From: Paraconiothyrium sp. Pb-2020
Lineage: Eukaryota; Ascomycota; Dothideomycetes; Pleosporales; Didymosphaeriaceae
Direction: 5' to 3'
Assembly (NCBI GenBank): GCA_022419385.1
Contig: JAJUBI010000005.1
Span: forward strand, 3,782,001-3,846,000
DNA length: 64,000 nt
Shown: positions 54,877 to 64,000 of the stretch, one piece after another
Layout: each line of letters opens with the position of its first letter
How positions within the stretch are numbered: the stretch's first letter is position 1
Translations under genes and position numbers: made by a program
The notes under the pieces: generated by a model
Told to the model about the DNA's origin: nothing
The model's database searches: none
The model's input: only the letters and a program-made list of their open reading frames with translations

Positions 54877-55674
54877 ATGGCGGTAACGAAATTGTCAAAA
54901 GTAGTCAAGGTTGAACCATTGGTATGTCGTGCATCATCTAGATCTTGGACGTTGCTGAATCTCACTAGGATTACAAAGATGCACGTTGGGCAACTCTGGT
55001 CAAGTAAGTATATACATTTTCATAGCATATCATGTGATCAGTCTTGACCGTTATGTTCAGGATCACCTACACAGACCCCGAAGGCGTGGACCGGACATGG
55101 GAGTCAGGCGAGCGTCTTACTCGCCCGAAAGGCTCAGATATCGACGGTGTTGGCATTCTAGCCGTCCTACAAGACCCCTCGAAACCAGAAGACTCTCCGC
55201 GAATTCTTCTTCAAAAGCAATGGCGCCCTCCTGTCGATGCGATAGTGATTGAAGTTCCAGCTGGACTCATCGATCCAAACGAAACAGCTGAGGTGTGCGC
55301 AGTACGAGAGCTCAAAGAAGAGACGGGCTACGTCGGCAAGGTAATGGAAGGAGACTTCGGCGTCAGCCCTATCATGTTCAACGGTAAGCGTTGCCTCTCC
55401 CGGAACGTTGTGATTTGATATTCATGAAACGGCAGATCCAGGATTCTGCAATACGAACTTGCGCATGATTCATGTTACAGTCGATCTCTCGCTACCGGAA
55501 AACCAGAATCCCCAACCGTCACTGGAAGACAATGAGTTCATTGAGACCTTCTCGGTCCCATTGAGAGATCTTTGGGACGAGTGTATCAAATTTGAGAAAG
55601 AAGGGTATGCGATTGATGCCCGAGTGGGTACACTCGCCGAAGGTGTAGAATGTGCCAAGCGGTGGAAACTGTGA
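54877..55674 (+). CDS. YSA1: Nudix hydrolase, ADP-ribose / ADP-sugar pyrophosphatase
   Basis: The predicted enzyme has 213 residues from four exons: 54877-54921, 54969-55003, 55061-55383 and 55436-55674. The introns are 47, 57 and 52 bp, all in frame. It splits ADP-ribose to AMP and ribose-5-phosphate, limiting free ADP-ribose. The Nudix box is complete: Gly, five residues, Glu, seven residues, then RELKEETGY (within GLIDPNETAEVCAVREL). Upstream, QKQWRPPVDAIVIEVPAGLID is the typical YSA1-family lead-in. The two small 5' exons encode the N-terminal strand (KVVKVEPLDYKDARWATL), as in yeast Ysa1. It is tail-to-tail with the FMO gene, only 36 bp apart. Confidence 0.92.
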
Positions 55675-55710
55675 ATACGCAGTTAAGCTTTCGCACGATC
55701 GTACTTCTAA

Positions 55711-57940
55711 TTAGTGCCACTGTCTGAGGCCAGCGCGAACAAAATTTAGTTCAGCGATCGAGTACGGGCTATCCGGCGATCTCATTGTCCAAGTCTGCAG
55801 CGAAGACCCCGCAAAGTGGAACCGGAAGACGGCCATCTTGTCCACGTTTTCCCCTTGACTATGCAATGGAGCTAGCACGGCCACTGCCGTGTGCTTCCCA
55901 TGCTCCTGCTGAGCATGTTTGAAGTCGAACGTGGCCCTCTGTGTACCTATATTCGATCCGTCTTCTGCTACGTTCCATACAGTAATGCAGTCAGTAGCCT
56001 CTGAGTATCGGTAAACTTGGTGCAGTGTTTTCTCATGCCCTTCACTGACCACGAGATATTCCCAGTCAAATGCCTCATCCGTTGGATACCTTGGATAAAA
56101 TGATCGCTGCACGACCTCAATTTCACCATTACTGCTCAGCCCAGCTGCGATCCACTTTCCCATCAAGCCACGAGCTACGGCTCTAGCCAGAAAACTACCC
56201 TGTCGCCCTCCCCTCTGTACTTTTTGTACCTCCATTAAAGTCTTCATGGCCTCTGTCTTGTCGCTGCCGGGCTCTGTATACCGCGCCGAGCAGACAAAAC
56301 CTTCTGCCTCTGAGAAACCCAGATCGAAGCGTTCGAGGTTAAGCCCACGACTGGCTTGCTCAAGCAAGCCGAGAGAGTCGCCGAAAGGGTTATGCGGTAC
56401 CTCAGCTTTTCTGCCTTCTTTGAAGGCCGTTCGCAAGTCCATATAGTAACTTCGCAGCTTAGACCTTTGTTCGACGTCACTGGATGTGTGGGTCAGCTCC
56501 AGTAAAGACGACGAGGTCCAAGCATTGAGGATGGCGCGCGCTTGCATCTCGAACAGAGGCCAGTAGGCACCTGGGTACCCGACAATTCCAAGTGTAGGTA
56601 GCGATGAGTTCTGCGACAAGAACCTGGTGTCGAGAATGAAAGGCGCTGGAGAGCATGTGGGGTCGTGATCGAGCGCCGTCTTGATCTGAGGGGAGAGGAA
56701 TTCGAGCGACAACGCCGTGTCAAACCCAGTGGCCTGGATGACTGCGCATACGCCGTGGAGCCCGAAGCATTCGTCCTTTTTCACGTTTTGAATGGTCGCG
56801 GTGGCCAAGTTCTCTTCATCTAGTTGCTCGAGTCGGGACAAAGTGCCACGGACCTGCACGATGCGTCCTGCTTTGACGAATTGTGGATAGGAGTCCCCCA
56901 ATATTCCGATCGGTGCCAGCTCGTCTATTCGACGAGTGTCAACATACCCTTCGTCTCCATCAATGATGCTGTGAATCATCTTACGTGACGCTTTTACCTT
57001 TTCTGGAGTTACCAAGCCCACTGTAAATGCAGGAGGTGGGTCTGAAGTTGGCATAAATCAGCAAAAACCAACTATTGTGACTTAGCAAATTGTTGTGCAT
57101 ACAAAATCACATACCAACAGGTCTGCTCGAACGATTGAATAAGGTGAAATCCACCGGTTGGAAGCTGCAGGAGGAAGCACGCGAGTCTTGTATGAACGCT
57201 GGCAGAGCGAACATTTCGTGCGAGCTAACATGTACAACCCGAGTGTTTTTCCATTCTACTTGATGGGTGCCAGATGTTGTCGGAGAGTACTGCGCATCCG
57301 AGAGTTGGAGCGCTATCAAGGCAGCAATATCTCCGCCTGAATGTGAGCCACCCACTACTAATATTACACGCTCTTTGTCTGTGGCTGGCAGCCTTTGATC
57401 AATGTCGTCTAGAGTTCGATACCGAGTGCTGTGCAGCACCGGTATCGATAATTTCCCGGTCGGCGGCGTCTTGGGGATATTATAGAATCCGGGCGCAGCT
57501 ACAAGGTAGTCAAACGTCGTACTGTATTCATGCAAGTCTCCGTTCGCGGTTGTCTCATGAAGTTGCAACTTCCAGCGATTGCTGCCGGCTACAGATTCTT
57601 CTGGTATCTGTTCCACTTTCTTGACAACGGTGCGGAAGCGAAGAATTCTCACAGGAATGTATCGCTTGAAGTATTCCTCAAGATACAGATAGACATCCGC
57701 AGCTTTGGGATAGACGGGTGAAGATCCAAGAGACTCCCATGACAGATCCGAAAAGCTCATGGTGAATTTGGATTGGTTGGTCCGCATGTTCGGGTTGATA
57801 ATCCCACCCGGAGCCCATGATCCTCCGATACAAACTCCCTGTTCGAAAATGGTAACGACGAATTCGTCACGCTGGAGCAATTTTCGCGCCGCGATAATCC
57901 CTGCCGGACCGGCACCGATAATAGCGACGGACTTCGACAT
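55711..57940 (-). CDS. FAD-dependent monooxygenase (FMO-like) with DUF6314-like C-terminal domain
   Basis: The predicted protein has 718 residues from exons 57940-57115 and 57041-55711. The 73-bp intron (GTATGT...TCAG) joins two frames that would otherwise look like separate genes. The FAD motif is GAGPAG at residues 9-14. A second dinucleotide site, VVGGSHSGGDIAA, is near residue 197. The FMO-like module runs to about residue 500. The last 170 residues (from VARGLMGKW through YRYSEATDCITVWNVAEDG to the end) resemble the DUF6314 barrel found fused to fungal FMOs. The substrate is unknown. Flavin oxygenases occur in ustiloxin-type RiPP clusters, and a UstY gene lies 2.2 kb away, so a pathway role is possible. 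Confidence 0.82.
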
Positions 57941-58778
57941 GTGGCTCTATAAAGATTGAATAGTTAAGCTGTAGAGCCCTCTTGTTCCATTTGTAATACG
58001 TACCGGGATCTCGAGATCCTTCTCAGGCTGTGAAAGTTCGCGTGGAGCAGGAACAAAGCAGAGAATGTGTGGGTATTACGAGACGCGTTGCATGACCGCA
58101 GGCTTCGGAATATCTGTGACTTCCCTAGTCTGATGCTGCCTAGTCTGATGCTGCCGATAGAAGGAATGTTGAGAGATCAATGAGTTGCCCGCATTGATTG
58201 TGCAGGTGAAGCGGCACAGCAAGAGGCGTAGTGTTGCGGCTGTAGCCAACCATCCTTCGCAGACAGGGATGCAATCCGCGCTGTGTTGCCTTGAAATTTA
58301 GCCCCCAGATAGATATGTACGAGCAATTTTACAACGCCGAAATGTTGTTGTGGCATTTCCCGCTCGGGGTGAAACAAGTCGAAGCGGTTACTCCATTGGG
58401 AAAGCCACGTGCCTGTTGTTGACGTTGTGTAACTCGTGAGCTAATCTCCCACCAATGACATGGACGTGGCGGACAAGCGGACCTGACGACTTGTAACCTT
58501 ACTCCTGCGTGCTTATGAAGTTCCGTTATCAGAGAGATTATGGCCAACCAAGAGCCGCAAGCTGTTTCCTCAGCCTATACTATTGCCCGAGAACAAGCCA
58601 AGGGAACCAAGCACCGGCCCGTCCCTTCTGTAGGGTAGCGCTTCCACCTTGACTGATGTATGTATACGCTCGCATTCAATCAGAACTGTGGGTCGAGCTT
58701 GCGATCGTTACTAGTTCCAGCAACACCGGTACTGTATTTTCGAGAACCTCTCGCCAATCTTAACATTCTCATTACACG
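57941..58778. promoter_or_regulatory. Divergent intergenic region, FMO / rhodopsin-domain gene
   Basis: The 838 bp between two divergent starts include an exact 15-bp tandem duplication, CTAGTCTGATGCTGC, at 58125-58139 and 58140-58154. No ORF is called. Promoter function is inferred from position only. Confidence 0.4.
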
Positions 58779-59911
58779 ATGCAGACATTGTCCATCGTTG
58801 CTCTTGAGGTAAGCTCCAAGTACAGACTACACGGATTTGAATCAGAGCATTGACCTGAGTGAAGGCTCTACTTTGGAGCTTGACAGCTCTGAGTATACTT
58901 CTCACAGCAGGGCGACTTTTCATGCACTGGCGAAAGCTCAAGAAGATTCGACTCGATGATGCCTTCAACGTCTCTGTGGTAGTGTTTCTGATAGCTTTCA
59001 TGGTAACATGGCAAGCTTATGTGCCACTCGAATTACCTGCGCAGCTTTACGAAGCGGGCAAGACTGATGTGGCTCCATCGGCTGGGTACAATCCAATGGT
59101 TGCAAGGAAGACCGACTTTGCAAATCTGGTCGTCTTCTGGTGTACAATCTATTCGGTCAAAGCCAGCTTCCTGGCCCTCTACTGGCAGATCTTTGAAATC
59201 TCCAGCCGCTTTCGAGTTGCTTGGGCTGCGCTCACAGCGTACGTTGTGCTGAGCTTCTTTGTCACCACTCTTTCCGTTTTCTGGCACTGCGGCAGCCCGG
59301 CTACACTGAACAATATCCGTAGGTAATTACTTTGGTCATTCATTCTCACTCCTAATACTATTACAGAATCTTGCAAACGATGGAAACCTCGCGCTGTGAC
59401 GATCATGTATATTGGAGCCGTACTTCATATCGTTGGAGACTTGCTAAGTGAGTCTTCTCGCCTTCTCGAAATATTATAACTGACACTTTCTAAAGTGATG
59501 GCGTTGCCCATAACAATGATACGAAAGCTTCGAATGAGAACAGGAGAGAAAATTGGACTGGCGATTATCTTCGCTTTAGTCCTGATCAATGTCGTCTTCA
59601 CCATCCTGCGAGTCGTTCTCACAGTGGAAACCTTCTTCCAAAAGGACTCGGACATGAACACACTCTGGGCCAGCCTTGACCCTATAGTGGCGGTGCTTGT
59701 ATGCACACTTCCGTGCTACCGAAACCTCATCACGTCCAGTCGCACAATATCAGAAGCCCGCACGACTTCCATCACCTACGTATCGTCAAGGTTCGGTAGC
59801 GTGTTCAAGGGACCTAGCCTTGGCAAGAGCAAGAAGAGCACGACTTCTAGTACAGAGATGGACGATCTCAGTACCAAGAACCTCACTGTAAATAGCGTCG
59901 ACCGTGTTTAG
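58779..59911 (+). CDS. Rhodopsin-domain integral membrane protein (fungal Pth11-like group)
   Basis: The predicted protein has 326 residues from four exons: 58779-58808, 58865-59318, 59367-59447 and 59496-59911. The introns are 56, 48 and 48 bp. The short first exon (MQTLSIVALE) and its acceptor GAAG at 58864 are the least certain; the nearer GAG gives a stop. About seven hydrophobic segments are visible, including LLWSLTALSILLTAGRLF, NVSVVVFLIAFMVTW, LVVFWCTIYSVKASFLALYW and IGLAIIFALVLINVVFTILR. The spacing, the conserved WHCG and the SCKRWKP region fit the fungal rhodopsin-domain family of plasma-membrane proteins. The cytosolic tail is Ser/Thr/Lys-rich. The ligand is unknown. Confidence 0.82.
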
Positions 59912-60168
59912 TGTTCAGAGTCGGCGTCTTTAAATGGTCAGACCGACCTCGGATAACCTTAACTGCCAATGACAGATCAAATACCTGTTTGTGGGGCGTT
60001 CTCCAGGAAGGTTTCCCAGAGACTGCCATGATCAACACTCATCAATAATTCCACTTGCTCTAAAACTCTTCCCATTGTGACTTTACTGATGATTATAACA
60101 GGTGAACTTGACGATACTTTTAGGAGACGAGGTAAATTTGCACTCGGCGGCTCTGTTTCTGTTGACTT

Positions 60169-61141
60169 CTACTCATCAGCTTCAGGGTCAAACGGCGGCT
60201 CGACAAATTCAATCAAGTTATCATCAAACTTCCCCCGACGAGGGATCATAGATGGATCCACCCTATCTGCCTGTGCTAACCTCTTCAAAGCATCGTAGTC
60301 CCTGCATTCATGTTGCACATTGAAGTTCGGATGAGGCGACGAATGCTTCTTGAGCCAGTTGTACGTGATCACCGTCGGATCAGCATCGCACATTAGCTTC
60401 TGCCGCAACATGTCCGCACAATGATCGATGTGTTCCCTCCACTCCTCAATACGCTCTCGGTAGTACTCATCATCCTTCAAATAGTGATCCGGATATGTCG
60501 CTTGCCACAGCGATCTCTGCAATTATGTGAGGAGGTCCGCTACCGAAGAGGGAGCCATGCATCCACTCACAACACAATGTACTAGATGAAATGCCTCAAA
60601 TAGGGCCATGCGACCACCACCGGCCTCTTGTGGGAGTTTGACAGCGTGCTTGGACGCGTTCAAACCCTTGAACTTTTCTTCGGATATACGCATGACATGT
60701 ACTGTATCGTTACGTAAGTTTCAATGATATGCTTCCATGTGCGGAGAGCATACAGGGTAGGATGTCATCCCATGCCTTTTCCACAGTGGGCGAAGGTGGT
60801 CCTTTGTAAGGAGACGAGCGATCGAAAGTCCCATCGAACCGTAATTTGGCACTCTTCGGTTCGACGGTCGTATATAAGTCTGAATAAAGTGTGAGTACGG
60901 GCGTAATCCAAAACTGATATTCAAACTCACAACGATACCCCGAAGTGCTATGCAAGCTTACTAAAATATGGTATGTAAGGACAGACACAGACAATAACAA
61001 AACGTGTATTGCGACGTGAGTTGCCCATCGAACGCTCTTGCTCTGATAAGTTGGGGAGTGTCTTTTCGTATGCTTGCTTTCCTCCAGTAGGCTACTGGAA
61101 GGAAGGCAGTGTTCATTGTCCTGCTCTATGTCCTGGTACAT
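60169..61141 (-). CDS. UstY-family (DUF3328) oxidase-like protein
   Basis: The predicted protein has 288 residues from exons 61141-60754, 60701-60571 and 60516-60169. The introns are 52 bp (GTATGC...ACAG) and 54 bp (GTGAGT...GCAG). One N-terminal transmembrane helix spans about residues 38-62 (HVAIHVLLLSVSVLTYHIL). Both UstY motifs are present: FHLVHC (HxxHC, ending at Cys172, followed by SLWQATYPDHY) and HIDHC (202-206, followed by ADMLRQKLMCDAD). UstYa/UstYb-type proteins are needed for oxidative cyclisation of fungal RiPPs (ustiloxin, phomopsin, asperipin, victorin), though some relatives act on other metabolites. It is divergent from a small secreted repeat peptide. Confidence 0.88.
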
Positions 61142-61997
61142 CTTGCAATGTCATGGCAGTGAGCGTTTCAGGGCGAGTACAGAACTAGGTAGAAAGTCGT
61201 AATGCGAGATAAGAGAGGAGCCTACAGTCACCTACATTTCGGAGTCCGAAGATAAATTACCTTGCGTACTCCCCACTGTAAAACAGGGTTCAGTGGCCAC
61301 GTGGACTCGGGGTGGCAGAGCACTTTACCAGTGGGGAAGTACACAAGCGCATTGTGAAGGTCCAAAATTAGTCGGCGAAGACCGGACCGTGACATAGGTA
61401 GTAGGTGTCTCAACGATATGCAAAGACGCTCTAATCTTACAGATTTAGCCAGACATCTGTGTTCAAGGGTGCAGTTGTCTTGTGCGGAAAGGCCGTTGAA
61501 CGCCACGGACATACTTCGATGATGGTGGGTTGTACAACACTTGGCCTAAGTGCGATGCCTTGTATATTCAATGGTCCGGGCTGATTGCTCACTCGAGCTA
61601 ATAGGATTCGTGGGACATGAGTCGTTGTAAGCGCTATGCTGTCCGCCTACAAGGCAAACTTTGCCTTCAAAGCTTCGGCCTCTCCGATACCCCACACCTA
61701 TCTGTAGCATTAACTTAAGGCATACCATAGCGCTATGGAGGGGCGGGGAAATTCGAGACTACGGGTCATTGATAGGTGCGGCGCAGCAAGGTGCATACGT
61801 GTGTCTATTCAGATTCACTCTGGATGTTAAGGTAAAATACAGCTTCTTCGGCAGCTCCAAGCTCAGTAGTGGGGTATATAATCCGTCAGAACGTCAATAT
61901 CTACAGGGGCAACGAGCTCTCGTCCAAACTTCACGAAGTACATAGAATTTTCCGCATTCAAGCTTATCAATATCCAGATCAATCACTTCGATCAATC
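61142..61997. promoter_or_regulatory. Shared divergent promoter, UstY-like / secreted repeat peptide
   Basis: The 856 bp separate the divergent starts of the UstY-like gene and the candidate precursor gene. A TATATAA at 61875-61881 lies about 120 bp upstream of the peptide start, well placed for a TATA-driven, highly regulated gene. A 95-codon minus frame at 61228-61512 has no supporting motif and is not called. Confidence 0.5.
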
Positions 61998-62258
61998 ATG
62001 CAACTCCGACTCTACCTCGTTACGCTTCTTCCCCTTGCTTTGGCACTACCCTTGGCTCTCGGTCAGTTCAAGGCTTCATACCTGCAATCCAACATACAAG
62101 ACTAACATAGACATGAAGATATTGAGGGTTGTCTCGAGAGTCCCTGTGTCATTCGATACGACTCTGATATAGTCGAGAAACTGAAACGAGAGGCTGTGGA
62201 GGCCGGCTGCAAGACCGATGCCTGTGTCATTCGATACAGCTCTGATGCCATGGAATGA
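61998..62258 (+). CDS. Short secreted repeat peptide, candidate RiPP precursor
   Basis: The predicted peptide has 67 residues from exons 61998-62061 and 62119-62258. The 57-bp intron (GTCAGT...GAAG) has a CTAAC branch-like site about 13 bases before the acceptor. Residues 1-20 are a strong signal peptide (MQLRLYLVTLLPLALA). The mature part holds two copies of a Cys-x4-Cys-Val-Ile-Arg-Tyr-x-Ser-Asp unit, 26 codons apart, separated by a Lys-Arg kexin site. The copies differ by synonymous changes at Gly and Cys codons, which supports this frame. The nearer acceptor TAG gives a frame without the motif. Function is inferred from the UstY neighbour; a small secreted effector is the alternative. Confidence 0.55.
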
Positions 62259-62447
62259 GATAGAACGGAATACAGAGGAAAGGATGATGGATCAAGCGGC
62301 GGAATGGAATTTGCATGTTTCTCAATGGCGTGCACACCTTGAAAACGGGTGAAGGGGCTATGCATGCTAAGATGTGTAGAGAGAAGCCAAAAATTCACAT
62401 CGTCCCTCGAGTTCCACAATTCTTTGGAATACTGTTGTAAGGAGATC

Positions 62448-63311
62448 TCACATGAACCGCACTTCCCACCCTGGCGGCACATGCCGCCCTTGGTAGATAT
62501 TGAATGCAAAGTCTTCCGGCCGTTTCCCTTTGTAAGATCCGCTCATAAGAGCGTACTTATCCGGTGCTTTTGGAAGCCCTCTCGCAATCCTTGGTACGGT
62601 CTTACTCGTAAGCGTGTGCACCTCGATCCCAAGCTCCTTTACCATTTTCAACGCTTCTTGAAGACACAACTCGACCTTACGTACTGTATCTGTTACATAA
62701 TCGGGCCCGTTCCGCTGAGCACCCTCAAGGTAGATTGCTCGCAGTTTCGGAAACTCCCCGCACTTCATCACCGCAAGCGCGAACCATTCTACCTCGTCAA
62801 TATCTTCTGCCTTATCAAGGACCACAATAAACTTCATGTTCCCAAAATACGTCTCTTGAACATATCCTATCCATTCTTTTCAGATCTTCAACTCGCTCGT
62901 GGTGATAATATGCATCACTGGCCACTTGTTCCCATTTTACCGAGAAAATTTGAAAGGCCCAGCCTCGAGATAGTACGTGGTAAATCTGAAGGGAGACAAT
63001 GGAGAACAGCGGTAGCTGAAGTTTGGACTATACACGTTGCGGTCCTGTTCCACCCCGCGGAACATGAGCGACTCCAGGCCGTAACCCTAGCGCTTGCCCA
63101 GATGCTCGAGCATTTCTTGTGCGTCGTTCATCCGGCTCCTGGATGCGGCGTCGAACCTGAACGCAATGTTTTCAAGTTCCCATCGGGCGCTCGCTAGAAC
63201 TTACTGATATTCCCAAGAGAGATAGTTCCGGTCGTCAAGAAAGATGTGCTTGACCTCGGATGGTGCCCCGGGGTAGAAGAGTCGCACAAGATACTGTTGT
63301 ATAATCGCCAT
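62448..63311 (-). pseudogene. Decayed gene of unknown fungal family, four in-frame stops
   Basis: One reading frame runs from an ATG at 63311 to a stop at 62448-62450, broken only by stops at 63201-63203 (TAA), 63087-63089 (TAG), 62937-62939 (TAA) and 62880-62882 (TGA). Between them the protein is coherent (for example WELENIAFRFDAASRSR; LMFRGVEQDRNVYSP; LDKAEDIDEVEWFALAVMK). The last part (62837-62448) is an open 129-codon stretch. Three stops could come from Gln codons by a single C-to-T change. I considered introns at each stop but found no set that keeps frame. The style resembles fungal 2EXR/F-box-type proteins, but I cannot name the family. Confidence 0.65.
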
Positions 63312-63814
63312 CTCCACATACAGACTTATCTAAGTATACAGATTGTATGCTGAGGAGATGCAGCAGAGAGACAGTGAGGTGGAATGGAAGAGCAGGGCTA
63401 TCGTGGCAATCCGTATACACCCGCAATCCTGTGGCTTGCAAAACGTAGCATGGCAGAATAGGCGTTAGTCTTTTCGGTTGTGGGCGTGCAGAATCACTGC
63501 TCCGTTGGATAAAATTCTAGGGGCATATTGCGGTTGCCTATTGAACGAGGTTCAGCAGGCTCGGGAAACAATTGCACGTGAAGAATATCCTAGCATTTTC
63601 GATATTGATACTATCTTTGAGGTAGGGTTCTGAGAGAGAAGATTGCAAAGCCTCGGAGACGTACGAAGTTCTCAAAGACAAATGGCAAATCTCAAAGATC
63701 TTCCGGCCTGGTTTTTCAAGTTATCCTCTAACCATCAGAATTTTCGCTCTTGAACACACCCATAATGGTAAATATATACATATTCAAGAAAATGAAGCAT
63801 TCGATCTTGGTGTT
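63312..63814. other. Intergenic region
   Basis: The 503 bp between the decayed gene and the carboxylesterase end contain no supported feature. Confidence 0.3.
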
Positions 63815-64000
63815 TTAAAAAGCAGGGTTGGTCGGGAACCATCGGCTGAAGAGGCTCAACTGTTCTGCGTTGGCGATAGGAATAGCACCCCAACCGTCGC
63901 CAAGTTCTTGAGTAGTCGTGCCATTAATGGTAGCGCTGTCCCACTGCTCCAGACCATCTCCATTAGGGTTGCCGTACTTGATGAAATTGACCCAGTATCC
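63815..64000 (-). CDS. Type-B carboxylesterase/lipase, C-terminal 61 residues (cut by window edge)
   Basis: The frame from the right edge to a TAA at 63815-63817 reads GYWVNFIKYGNPNGDGLEQW, then ELGDGWGAIPI, and ends after SRWFPTNP. This is the usual C-terminal pattern of fungal type-B carboxylesterases (YWxNFxKxGxPNG...ELGDxxG). The nucleophile Ser and the signal peptide, if any, lie beyond the window. The substrate cannot be judged. Confidence 0.75.
   Translation of the reverse strand, partial: GYWVNFIKYGNPNGDGLEQWDSATINGTTTQELGDGWGAIPIANAEQLSLFSRWFPTNPAF

Noticed and set aside
61998..62258. Reading the short repeat peptide as an alpha-type mating pheromone precursor
   Set aside because: The repeats lack the Trp-Cys...Cys-Trp pattern and the GQ turn of ascomycete alpha pheromones, and a UstY gene is adjacent.
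63201..63203. Treating CAGTAAGTTC as a splice donor to rescue the decayed gene
   Set aside because: The sequence after it continues the same protein pattern in the same frame, so removing it as an intron would delete conserved residues, and the later stops remain.

Overview
The window looks like nuclear DNA of a filamentous ascomycete (Pezizomycotina, most likely Dothideomycetes). Genes lie on both strands. They are either intron-less or carry short introns, mostly about 50-80 bp, with GTAAGT/GTATGT-type donors. The gene families are typical of these fungi: a DHA-type MFS transporter, cytochrome P450s, an FMO fused to a DUF6314-like tail, a rhodopsin-domain membrane protein and a UstY/DUF3328 protein. 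All exon joins below were made by hand from splice signals and reading frame. I recognised no tRNA, rRNA, CRISPR array or replication origin.

Left third (1-19.8 kb), conserved core: pyrroline-5-carboxylate reductase (cut by the window edge), CTD-kinase subunit Ctk3, mitochondrial ribosomal protein L12, the 4877-residue intron-less midasin Mdn1/Rea1 and an F-box/ankyrin protein. Two head-to-head pairs share short promoters (P5CR/CTK3 and MRPL12/MDN1).

Middle (19.8-44.3 kb), mixed accessory and metabolic: a 653-bp foldback MITE flanked by TA, an MFS drug transporter, an unrecognised basic protein, a class-3 lipase, a zinc alcohol dehydrogenase, a CLC chloride channel, a P450 remnant next to an intact P450, a glyoxalase-I-like protein, a five-exon secreted protein with a very basic linker, and an F-box protein.

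Right third (44.3-64 kb): a 2.8-kb, strongly diverged tandem array with a period near 42 bp, squalene epoxidase (ERG1), a single-pass Ser/Pro-rich protein, a gene-poor 2.3 kb, a Nudix ADP-ribose pyrophosphatase, a two-exon FMO, a rhodopsin-domain protein, a UstY-family protein, a short secreted repeat peptide, a decayed gene with four in-frame stops, and the end of a type-B carboxylesterase.

The most interesting locus is 55.7-62.3 kb. A UstY-type (DUF3328) gene is divergent from a 67-residue predicted secreted peptide that carries two copies of a Cys-x4-Cys-Val-Ile-Arg-Tyr-x-Ser-Asp motif separated by a Lys-Arg site. An FMO gene and a seven-TM gene lie within 6 kb. This is the layout expected of a small, undescribed fungal RiPP (dikaritin-like) cluster, but the assignment is inference and rests on a hand-made splice model.
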